From Thermoanaerobacter sp. (GTDB lineage Bacteria > Bacillota > Thermoanaerobacteria > Thermoanaerobacterales > Thermoanaerobacteraceae): a stretch of DNA of 64,000 nt. Positions 34,479-42,046 of the stretch are shown here, in pieces; positions within the stretch are counted from its first letter, which is position 1; each line of letters opens with the position of its first letter. A model generated the notes under the pieces. That model did not search any database. It was not told where the DNA came from and saw only the letters and a program-made list of their open reading frames with translations. Made by a program: the position numbers and the translations under genes. Where the stretch lies: contig JADBKJ010000004.1 of NCBI GenBank assembly GCA_014896455.1, forward strand, positions 17,131 to 81,130, written 5' to 3'.

Positions 34479-34906
34479 AGTTAGAAGTTTGTCATTAATG
34501 CACTTTACGCATAAAAGTGTAATGTCTTTATGATATGTTGGCATTTTGCATAAGTGAATGACTTAGCAGCCCGGCACTAAACTTAAACATGTTTTGGCTA
34601 GTGTGTTTAGTTGAGTTCCGGGAAACTTAGCGAGACAGAGAGAGGTTGGCGGAGCCGAAGCCTTGTGAGGCGGAGGCAGGCGCTAAGACAGGGATGTCGC
34701 CTGACGGGGTACACTGCCGGAGCCCGAAGGGGGAGCTTATGTTTTGTCGCTTTGGAACATCGGAGCGACGATGCAAAATATCTCCTTTGAATATTTTTTA
34801 ACTTTGTCAACAAATTGAGAACAGGTTAGACTGTTCTTTTTTATTTTCGTAGAAAATTTTTATGCTATAATTTTAGTATATCAATCTTGGAATGAGGGAA
34901 GAAAAA
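34479..34906. other. Intergenic region with two hairpins and a mosaic repeat R3
   Basis: After rsmG there is a hairpin (CATTA...CACTTT / AAAGTG..AATG, about 34492-34524). A second possible hairpin is bounded by CCCGG and CCGGG (about 34570-34622). Then comes the right ~195 bases of an R repeat (34623-34817), a terminator hairpin GAACAG / CTGTTC (about 34818-34842) and an extended -10 (TGCTATAAT, 34863-34871) for the NUDIX gene. Confidence 0.55.
34623..34817. repeat. Repeat R3, mosaic copy
   Basis: From AAACTTAGCGAGAC to GTCAACAAATTG it matches the R family in R1 orientation. The expected left end and left terminator copy are missing; an unrelated hairpin sequence takes their place. Only the right flank carries a terminator hairpin. 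Confidence 0.65.
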
Positions 34907-35353
34907 ATGTTAAAATTTAGAGGGAGCTTTTTAGTTGCGAGAGTTGTCATTGTTGAAGAAGGAAAAGTTCTTTTAGTAAAACATCAAGAGGGGGAGAAAG
35001 TAGCATGGGTTTTTCCAGGAGGTAGGGTAGAAGAAAATGAATCAGTAGCAGCTGCTGCTATAAGAGAATGCAAAGAAGAAACAGGTTATGACATTAAGTT
35101 AAACGGAGTGTGTTATATTCAAGAATATGATATTTACTATGTAACATATTTTTATTCCTCTATTATTGGGGGAAAATTGACCTTAGGAAGTGACCCTGAA
35201 TTACCTAAAGAGAAACAGGTTTTAAAGGAAGTAAAATGGGTTGATCTTAAGGATTTGAAAAACTATCAAGTTTATCCTCAAAAATTAGCGGAACTCATAC
35301 AACAAAAAGATTTTTTCAATAGTTTTATTCCTATTCCTGAGACTTTTTTATAA
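34907..35353 (+). CDS. NUDIX hydrolase
   Basis: About 148 residues with a complete Nudix box, GGRVEENESVAAAAIRE followed by CKEETGYD, which binds the metal and hydrolyses a nucleoside diphosphate linked to another moiety. The substrate cannot be read. ATG at 34907 follows GAGGG; the frame is open from 34892. It is an isolated gene between rsmG and noc. Confidence 0.85.
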   Translation: MLKFRGSFLVARVVIVEEGKVLLVKHQEGEKVAWVFPGGRVEENESVAAAAIRECKEETGYDIKLNGVCYIQEYDIYYVTYFYSSIIGGKLTLGSDPELPKEKQVLKEVKWVDLKDLKNYQVYPQKLAELIQQKDFFNSFIPIPETFL

Positions 35354-35454
35354 TTTAAACAATATTTTTGAATTTAAGGAGGAATTTTACAATATTTGTC
35401 GAATATATATGTTAGAAAATCTATTATTGTTTTAAAAAAGTGGGGTGTGTAAAG

Positions 35455-36261
35455 GTGTTGTCGAGCAAAATGCAGGAAATCTCTTATTTGCCGATTGACT
35501 CTATAAGACCTAGTCCTTATCAGCCTAGGAAAACTTTTGATATAAAAAATTTACAAGAATTATCTGAATCAATCAAAGTTTATGGAGTGCTGCAACCTAT
35601 TACTGTGAGAATGGTAGGTAACAATTCCTATGAATTAGTAGCGGGGGAAAGGCGGTTAAGAGCCTCAAAGTTAGCAGGACTTACTGAAATACCGGCAATA
35701 ATTGTAAATGCTCAAGATGAAGATGCAGCTGTTTTAGCTTTAATTGAAAACTTACAAAGAGAAGACTTGAATTTTATCGAGGAAGCTGAAGGATATCACA
35801 ATTTGATAAACGATCACCATTTGACGCAGGAACAGTTAGCAAAAATCTTGGGCAAAAGTCAATCGACTATTGCCAATAAACTGAGAATTTTAAAGTTAAG
35901 TAAAGAAATAAAAGAAAAGTTGTTAGAAAATGATTTAACAGAAAGACATGCCAGAGCACTTTTAAGGCTTCCTGATGAAGAATTGCAAAAAAGAGCTTTA
36001 GAAGTAATTGTAAAGAAAAAGTTAAATGTAAGCCAAACGGAAAAACTTATACAAGATATGATAGATAAAATTACTAAAAAACAGGAAGAAACAAAAAAGG
36101 CAAACAAAAAGATGATGAAATTTTATAAAGACATACGAATTTTTGTAAATACAGTGAAACAAGCTGTAGATTTAATGAAAAAATCTGGTGTGCCGGCAGA
36201 ATATATTGAAAATGATAGGGAAGAATATGTAGAGTTTGTAATCAAAATTTCTAAAAAGTAA
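35455..36261 (+). CDS. noc: Nucleoid occlusion protein Noc (ParB paralogue)
   Basis: About 268 residues with the ParB/Noc N-terminal CTPase fold (LPIDSIRPSPYQPRK, ELVAGERRLRASKLAG, ALIENLQREDLN) and a central helix-turn-helix. The recognition region LGKSQSTIANKLR and LTERHARALLRL carries Gln, Lys and Arg at the positions where ParB has Arg, Thr/Ser and Gly, the pattern reported to switch ParB to Noc DNA specificity. Start is taken as GTG at 35455 after GGGGTG; upstream in-frame codons reach 35440. It lies directly before the second parS and parA. Confidence 0.85.
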   Translation: MLSSKMQEISYLPIDSIRPSPYQPRKTFDIKNLQELSESIKVYGVLQPITVRMVGNNSYELVAGERRLRASKLAGLTEIPAIIVNAQDEDAAVLALIENLQREDLNFIEEAEGYHNLINDHHLTQEQLAKILGKSQSTIANKLRILKLSKEIKEKLLENDLTERHARALLRLPDEELQKRALEVIVKKKLNVSQTEKLIQDMIDKITKKQEETKKANKKMMKFYKDIRIFVNTVKQAVDLMKKSGVPAEYIENDREEYVEFVIKISKK

Positions 36262-36287
36262 AAAACTTTTTCACCCCCCCTTGATAA

Positions 36288-36303
36288 TGTTCCATGTGGA
36301 ACA
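36288..36303. promoter_or_regulatory. parS site upstream of parA
   Basis: TGTTCCATGTGGAACA, identical to the core in rsmG, flanked by AA and TT so the symmetry spans 20 bp. It overlaps the -35 position of a TATAAT at 36320-36325, so ParB binding could also affect parAB transcription. Confidence 0.8.
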
Positions 36304-36382
36304 TTGGTATAAACAATGATATAATAAACATGTAAGTTTAGCATCCTTAAAGAGATATTTGTACGCAAAAGGGGGTGAAAAA

Positions 36383-37150
36383 ATGGGCAAGGTTATTGCT
36401 ATTGCAAATCAAAAAGGTGGTGTAGGTAAAACTACTACAACTATAAACTTAGGATATTCTTTAGCAGTGCAAGGGAAAAAAGTTTTATGTATAGATATAG
36501 ATCCTCAAAGTAACATGACGAGTGGCTTTGGGATAAACCCGGCTTCTTTAAAACACACTACATATACGGTATTGATTGAAGAGGAAGACATAAGAAATGC
36601 AATAATATATTTGAGTGATTTAAAGGTTTCAATAGTTCCCTCCAGTATTCAATTAGCAGGTGCAGAAATCGAATTAGTTCCTATGCTTTCGCGAGAATAT
36701 AAATTAAAAAATGCTGTAAATCAAATTAAAGACGGATTTGACTATATATTAATAGATTGCCCTCCATCTCTTGGACTTTTGACTATAAACGCTCTTACTG
36801 CTGCTGATTCAGTAATTGTTCCAATTCAATGCGAATACTATGCTTTAGAAGGACTTACTCAGCTTATGAACACAATCAATCTCGTAAAAAAGAGCTTGAA
36901 TCCTGAGCTGGAAATAGAAGGTGTAGTTCTTACTATGTTTAACGCTCGGACAAACTTATCTATACAAGTGGTGGATGAGGTGAAAAAATTTTTTAAAGAC
37001 AAAGTTTATAGAACGATTATTCCACGAAATATTCGTTTAGGAGAGGCACCAAGTTTCGGAAAACCAATTTCTATATATGACCCTAATTCTAAAGGAGCAG
37101 AGGCTTATGATGAATTGGCATTAGAAGTGATAGAAAGGGCAGGGATATGA
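36383..37150 (+). CDS. parA: Chromosome partitioning ATPase ParA/Soj
   Basis: About 255 residues, a deviant Walker ATPase that binds DNA as an ATP dimer and works with ParB at parS. Deviant Walker A is QKGGVGKTTTTINLGY, with DIDPQSNMTSGFG and DYILIDCPPSLGLLT. I chose ATG at 36383 after AGGGGGTGA; the frame extends to 36359. It forms an operon with parB. Confidence 0.95.
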   Translation: MGKVIAIANQKGGVGKTTTTINLGYSLAVQGKKVLCIDIDPQSNMTSGFGINPASLKHTTYTVLIEEEDIRNAIIYLSDLKVSIVPSSIQLAGAEIELVPMLSREYKLKNAVNQIKDGFDYILIDCPPSLGLLTINALTAADSVIVPIQCEYYALEGLTQLMNTINLVKKSLNPELEIEGVVLTMFNARTNLSIQVVDEVKKFFKDKVYRTIIPRNIRLGEAPSFGKPISIYDPNSKGAEAYDELALEVIERAGI

Positions 37151-37174
37151 AAAATTTACAAAGGTGGTGATGAA

Positions 37175-38035
37175 ATGGCTGGTAAAAAGGGGTTAGGTAG
37201 AGGATTACAGGCTCTTATACCGGAATATCAAACTGAAGAACTGCAAGGGGTAGAAACGATAAATATAACCTATATTCATCCCAATCAATACCAACCGAGA
37301 AAACAATTTGATGGAGAAAGTTTAAAAGAATTAGCAGAATCTATTAAACAACACGGAGTTATTCAGCCAATTATAGTAAGAAAGGTAGATTCTGGATATC
37401 AAATAGTAGCAGGGGAAAGACGCTGGAGAGCTGCTAAAATTGCGGGACTTTCGGAAATACCAGCAATTGTAAAGAATTTTGATGATTTACAGGTTATGGA
37501 AATAGCTTTGATTGAGAATTTGCAAAGAGAAGATTTAAATCCCATTGAGGAAGCTAAAGCATATAAAGCATTGATAGAACAATTTAATCTTACTCAAGAA
37601 GAGATATCTAAAAAAATTGGCAAGAGCCGTTCGGTAATTGCAAATAGCATAAGACTTTTAAATCTCGACGATAGAGTACAAGAAATGTTAGTGAAAGGTG
37701 ATATAACAATAGGCCATGCAAAGGTTATACTTTCTTTACCAAATAAAAGTTTACAGTATGAAGCAGCCAAAAAAGTTGCTGAAGAAAATTTAAATGTAAG
37801 AGAAACAGAAAATTTAGTAAAGAATCTATTGCGTAAAAATGAAAAAATCACGAAAAAACTAAAGTTGGACAAGATAGATGCGCATGTTAAGGAAATAGAA
37901 GATAATTTATGCAGCTTTTTAGGAACAAAAGTAAAAATATCTCAAAGAAGTAAAGATAGAGGAATTATACAAATAGAATATTACAGTGAGGAAGATTTGA
38001 CAAGAATTATTGAAATCATTTATGGAAAGGGCTAA
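37175..38035 (+). CDS. parB: Chromosome partitioning protein ParB/Spo0J
   Basis: A 286-residue parS-binding CTPase clamp. Motifs are HPNQYQPRKQFD, QIVAGERRWRAAKIAG and ALIENLQREDLNPIEE. The recognition helix IGKSRSVIANSIR and DITIGHAKVILSL has the ParB-type Arg and Gly rather than the Noc-type Gln and Arg. The C-terminal dimer domain ends GIIQIEYYSEEDLTRIIEII. AGGTGGTGA precedes ATG. Confidence 0.95.
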   Translation: MAGKKGLGRGLQALIPEYQTEELQGVETINITYIHPNQYQPRKQFDGESLKELAESIKQHGVIQPIIVRKVDSGYQIVAGERRWRAAKIAGLSEIPAIVKNFDDLQVMEIALIENLQREDLNPIEEAKAYKALIEQFNLTQEEISKKIGKSRSVIANSIRLLNLDDRVQEMLVKGDITIGHAKVILSLPNKSLQYEAAKKVAEENLNVRETENLVKNLLRKNEKITKKLKLDKIDAHVKEIEDNLCSFLGTKVKISQRSKDRGIIQIEYYSEEDLTRIIEIIYGKG

Positions 38036-38036
38036 A

Positions 38037-38354
38037 AAGCCTCCTATTTTTATGGAGGCTTTCAGTTTGTTAACAAAGTTAAAAAATACTCAAAGGAGAT
38101 ATTTTGCATCGTCACTCCGATGTTCCAAAGCGACAAAACATAAGATTCCCCTTCGGGTTCCGGCAGGGTACCCCGTCAGGCGACCTCCTTGTCTTAGTGC
38201 CCGCCTCCGCCATCCGTGGCTACGGCCCTGCCTCCACCCTTGGTCTCGCTAAGTTTTGTTGCCGCTTTGTCACAAGTCGCACCGATTGCAAAATATCTCC
38301 TTTACGAAAGTTTGTTTACAGTCTGTAAGCCTCCTATTTTTTTATGGAGGCTTT
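38037..38354. repeat. Repeat R4: ~260-bp element inside a duplicated terminator
   Basis: The parB terminator hairpin AAGCCTCC...GGAGGCTT occurs on both sides (38037-38062 and 38327-38354, the second with two extra T in the loop). Between them lies the element, 38063-38325, running CAGTTTGTTAAC to GTTTACAGTCTG, in R2 orientation. The core is GC-rich with no credible ORF. Confidence 0.8.
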
Positions 38355-38483
38355 TAATTTTATCTAATTTTGCAGCAATTTTGCCATTTTTAAAGCAAAA
38401 CGAGGGATTTAACTAGGTACGTGCAAAATGTCAGCATATTATTCACCTATTAACTTTTTACACACACATTAATAAGTTTTTTG

Positions 38484-38512
38484 TTGCTAATGAGAAAAAA
38501 TAAATATAAAAT
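38484..38512 (+). promoter_or_regulatory. Promoter of the desulfurase-like gene
   Basis: TTGCTA, 17 nt, TAAAAT, about 70 bases before the ATG at 38584. The rest of the 38355-38583 gap shows no other feature. Confidence 0.55.
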
Positions 38513-38583
38513 ATAGTTAAGAACTCTAAAAGGAGGTTTGCATATATTAATAGCGGGAGATTTAATTTAAAGGAGATAGGACT

Positions 38584-39726
38584 ATGATTTATTTTGATAA
38601 TGCTGCTACTTCTTGGCCTAAACCCGAGGGAGTGTATAGGGAAGTAGAGAAAGTTTTAAGAAACTGCGGAAACCCTGGAAGAGGCGGACACAAAATGGCA
38701 CTTGAATCAGGAAGGGTTATTTTTGAAGCCAGGCAAGAGATATGCAGCATTTTCAATATTAAAGACCTTATGAGAGTTGTATTTACGTCTAATACAACAG
38801 AAGCTTTGAATATTGCGTTAAAGGGCCTTTTGAAAGAAGGAGATCATGTAATAACTTCTAGTATGGAACATAATTCTATGATAAGGCCCCTTATGGCATT
38901 GAAAGAAAAAGGAATAGAAGTTACAATTGTGAAAGCAAATGAGGAAGGAAAAATTGACCCTGAGGATATAAAGAAAGCAATTACAAAAAAAACAAAAATG
39001 ATTGCAATAACCCATGCTTCCAATGTGACAGGTACAATAATTCCTATTGAGGAAATAGGAATTATTGCCCGGGAAATGAATTTAATTTTCTTGGTGGATG
39101 CAGCTCAGACGGCGGGAGTATTGCCAATAGATGTAGAAAGACAAAACATCGACCTTTTAGCTTTTCCTGGCCACAAAGGATTGTACGGTCCTCAAGGTAC
39201 AGGAGGATTATATGTAAGAGAGGGTATAGATGTATTGCCTCTTGAAGAAGGGGGAACGGGAAGTAAGTCAGAGTCAATGTATCAACCTGATTTGATGCCA
39301 GACAAATTAGAAAGTGGTACTCCTAATACTCCAGGGATTGCAGGACTAAAGGCAGGAGTGAAATTTGTAAAGAAAATAGGTGTAGATGCTATATATCAAC
39401 ATGAAAGAAAACTTACTAAAATGTTGATAGAAGGATTGGAACAGATAAAAAAAGTTAAAGTATATGGTCCACAAAAAATAGAAGAAAGAGTTGGAGTAGT
39501 TTCAATAACATTAAAAGATAGAGATGTAGGAGAAATAAGTTATATTTTGGATAGAGACTTTGATATAGCTACTCGAGCGGGATTGCATTGTGCTCCATTA
39601 GCCCATTCGACAATTGGCACACTAAAGACTGGCACTTTGAGATTTGGAATTGGCTATTTTAATACTGAAGAAGAAGTAGAAAAAGCTATAAAAGCTATTG
39701 AAATAATTTCGCAAAAAACATTCTGA
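38584..39726 (+). CDS. Cysteine desulfurase-like class V aminotransferase
   Basis: A 380-residue PLP enzyme. The N-terminus MIYFDNAATSWPKP is typical of the cysteine desulfurase subfamily. The PLP lysine is in FPGHKGLYGPQGTGGLYV, and the persulfide-type cysteine is in RAGLHCAPLAH. These enzymes mobilise sulfur from cysteine, or selenium from selenocysteine; no isc or suf scaffold gene is adjacent. AAAGGAGAT lies upstream of the ATG. Confidence 0.87.
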   Translation: MIYFDNAATSWPKPEGVYREVEKVLRNCGNPGRGGHKMALESGRVIFEARQEICSIFNIKDLMRVVFTSNTTEALNIALKGLLKEGDHVITSSMEHNSMIRPLMALKEKGIEVTIVKANEEGKIDPEDIKKAITKKTKMIAITHASNVTGTIIPIEEIGIIAREMNLIFLVDAAQTAGVLPIDVERQNIDLLAFPGHKGLYGPQGTGGLYVREGIDVLPLEEGGTGSKSESMYQPDLMPDKLESGTPNTPGIAGLKAGVKFVKKIGVDAIYQHERKLTKMLIEGLEQIKKVKVYGPQKIEERVGVVSITLKDRDVGEISYILDRDFDIATRAGLHCAPLAHSTIGTLKTGTLRFGIGYFNTEEEVEKAIKAIEIISQKTF

Positions 39727-39745
39727 CGAATTGGAGGAGAAACTT

Positions 39746-40249
39746 ATGCAAAATTTTTTAGACATTATTTCTCAAAATGCTACGCTGATTATCTTGTTTT
39801 TATCAGTTTTATCAATTATAGAATTAATTTTCATACTTATAATTAATGGGAAATTTTTAAGATTAAACAGGACTTATAATAAAGTAATTAAAACATTGGA
39901 AAAAGGAGATGTCTTTGATATTTTTTCTAGAATCCTTACAGAGAATGAAGAGATGAAAAACAAATTAGACAAGCTAAAAATTGATTTAAATTCTTTAGAC
40001 AAAGAAGGAAAAACAGCAATTAAAAAAGTGGGAATGGTGCGGTATAATGCTTTTCCTGATGTAGGCTCTGATTTAAGCTTTTCTATTGCCCTATTAGATA
40101 GCAATGACGATGGTATTGTTTTGTCTGGAATATACGGGAGGAATGAGACGGCCACTTTTGCAAAACCTATTGAAAGAGGGCAATCTAAATATCCTCTTTC
40201 TGCTGAAGAAGTACAAGCTATAGAAAGAGCCAAAAGAAAAGCTTTGTAA
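39746..40249 (+). CDS. DUF4446 family protein, membrane-anchored
   Basis: About 167 residues. One N-terminal membrane segment (LIILFLSVLSIIELIFILII) is followed by a coiled coil (~35-95), then a conserved C-terminal domain (VGMVRYNAFPDVGSDLSFSI and YPLSAEEVQAIERA). Function is unknown. The family is common near parAB in clostridia. ATG at 39746 after GGAGGAG; the frame extends to 39731. Confidence 0.82.
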   Translation: MQNFLDIISQNATLIILFLSVLSIIELIFILIINGKFLRLNRTYNKVIKTLEKGDVFDIFSRILTENEEMKNKLDKLKIDLNSLDKEGKTAIKKVGMVRYNAFPDVGSDLSFSIALLDSNDDGIVLSGIYGRNETATFAKPIERGQSKYPLSAEEVQAIERAKRKAL

Positions 40250-40268
40250 AAAACAGGGAGTGATAACT

Positions 40269-41141
40269 TTGATTGCGTTTATTGTGAACCCAGTGGCGGG
40301 TGGAGGAAGGGCCTATCGGAAGATTCCACAAATTAGAAGGATCATGAAAAAGAAATTAATCGATTACAAAATTTTTATAACAAAATATGCAGGGGAAGGG
40401 AAAATATTAGCAAGAAAAGCAGCTCTTAGTGGATTTAAAGTTGTGGCGGCAGTAGGAGGAGATGGTACTGTACTTGAAGTAGTAAATGGAATAAAAGGTA
40501 CACAGGCTGTACTGGGAATTATTCCTGTAGGGACAGGAAATGACTTTGCAAGATTTTTCCACATACCTAAAAAGTTAGAAAAAGCTATTGATGTGCTTAT
40601 AATGGGTAATATTAAAATTATAGACGGAGGTGTGATAAACGATATATTAACTTTTGGAAATATTACAAGCACAGGCATCGCTTCTGAAACAGCGGCAATG
40701 GCTGTGCGGTTTAAAAAGTTTTTATCTGGAATATGGGTTTATTTAACTGCCCTTTTAAACGTCCTCTTTAAGTACAAGCCCTATTCTGTAAAGATAAAGA
40801 TGGATGATAAAGAGTTAAATAGAGAAATAACAATTTTTGCAGCGGGAGTTTTAAGTTATTATGGAGGCGGCTTAAAGCTTTTGCCGAGTGCTGATCCTAA
40901 TGATGGCTATTTAGATGTCATGATTGTTGACAAAATAAGTAAGATTAAATTATTGGTTATATTGCCATTAGTTCTTTTTGGAACCCATACTAAACTTAAA
41001 ATTGTAGAAGTTTATAGAGCAAAAAAAGTAGAAATAGAGGCAGATCGAGAAGTACCTGTTACTGTCGATGGTGAAATATTATATATCAAAAACCTGGAAA
41101 TAAAAGTGGAAAAAGATGCAATAAAATTATGCACTCTGTAA
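40269..41141 (+). CDS. Diacylglycerol/lipid kinase family protein (YegS/BmrU type)
   Basis: About 290 residues. It starts with the nucleotide-binding NPVAGGGRAYRK, then GGDGTVLEVVNG and VGTGNDFARFFHIP, the conserved motifs of DgkB/YegS kinases, which phosphorylate diacylglycerol or a related lipid. TTG at 40269 has the best spacing from GGGAGTGAT; GTG at 40260 lies inside that site. Confidence 0.87.
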   Translation: MIAFIVNPVAGGGRAYRKIPQIRRIMKKKLIDYKIFITKYAGEGKILARKAALSGFKVVAAVGGDGTVLEVVNGIKGTQAVLGIIPVGTGNDFARFFHIPKKLEKAIDVLIMGNIKIIDGGVINDILTFGNITSTGIASETAAMAVRFKKFLSGIWVYLTALLNVLFKYKPYSVKIKMDDKELNREITIFAAGVLSYYGGGLKLLPSADPNDGYLDVMIVDKISKIKLLVILPLVLFGTHTKLKIVEVYRAKKVEIEADREVPVTVDGEILYIKNLEIKVEKDAIKLCTL

Positions 41142-41165
41142 ATTTAATAGAGTATATTGCGTTAA

Positions 41166-41212
41166 ACTCTCAGGAATAATAAATTATGAAACCTGAGAGT
41201 CTATTATTTTTT
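41166..41212 (+). terminator. Hairpin before cphB
   Basis: ACTCTCAGG / CCTGAGAGT stem with a 17-base AT-rich loop, followed by CTATTATTTTTT. It lies directly upstream of the cphB ribosome site, so it ends the kinase transcript or attenuates cphBA. Confidence 0.6.
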
Positions 41213-41224
41213 GGAGGCGGATAA

Positions 41225-42046
41225 ATGGCGGAGAAAGTAAAAGGAAAGTTGATTATCATAGGAGGAGCAGAAGACAAAGAGGAAAAATGTGAAATACTGA
41301 GAGAAGTTGTAGATTTAGCTGGGGGAAGAGAGAGTAGAATAGTTGTAATGACAACAGCCACAGAAAAACCTGTGGAAGTGGGCAATATGTACATTTCTAT
41401 TTTTAAAAAATTAGGGGCAAATGATGTAAAAGTTGTAAACATAAATTCAAGGGAAGACAAAGAAATAAACTATGCAAGGGATGTACTTGAAGATTGTAGT
41501 TGCGTTTTTTTTACAGGTGGTGACCAATTGAGGATAACCAGTATTTTAGGAGGAAGTGGCGTAGATAAATTGTTAAAACAATTGCACAAAGAAGGAACTT
41601 TGATTGTAGGTACAAGTGCAGGAGCTTCAGTGATGTCACAAACTATGATTGTGGAGGGAAATGATGAAGATTCTCCCAGGAAATGCACTATCAAAATGGC
41701 TCCTGGATTAGGTTTATTAAAAGATGTAATAATTGACCAACATTTTGCACAAAGAGGGCGCATTGGAAGGCTTCTTGCAGCAATTGCTCAAAACCCAAAC
41801 AATCTCGGAATAGGGATTGATGAAGATACTGCCATAGTTGTAGCAGAAAATGAATTTAGGGTAATAGGGTCAAATGCTGTGACAGTAGTGGAGGGAATAA
41901 AGCTAAAACACTCTAATGTTTCTGAATCAAGTCCTAATGAAATTTTAGCCCTCACCAATGTTATACTTCACATATTACCATCCGGTTATGGTTATGATTT
42001 AGAAAAATGGATACCCAAAGTCAAGCTCAAGGAGGATAAAGTATGA
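41225..42046 (+). CDS. cphB: Cyanophycinase
   Basis: A 273-residue serine peptidase of the S51 type that degrades cyanophycin (multi-L-arginyl-poly-L-aspartate) to dipeptides. The nucleophile is in VGTSAGASVMS, with FTGGDQLRITSIL and the DQHFAQRGRIGRLL histidine motif. No signal peptide, so intracellular. It overlaps cphA by 4 nt. Confidence 0.92.
   Translation: MAEKVKGKLIIIGGAEDKEEKCEILREVVDLAGGRESRIVVMTTATEKPVEVGNMYISIFKKLGANDVKVVNINSREDKEINYARDVLEDCSCVFFTGGDQLRITSILGGSGVDKLLKQLHKEGTLIVGTSAGASVMSQTMIVEGNDEDSPRKCTIKMAPGLGLLKDVIIDQHFAQRGRIGRLLAAIAQNPNNLGIGIDEDTAIVVAENEFRVIGSNAVTVVEGIKLKHSNVSESSPNEILALTNVILHILPSGYGYDLEKWIPKVKLKEDKV

Noticed and set aside
38521..38583. A ten-codon leader ORF (TTG CAT ATA TTA ...) before the desulfurase-like gene
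   Set aside because: It has an upstream AGGAGG but no attenuator hairpin or conserved codon pattern to support a role.
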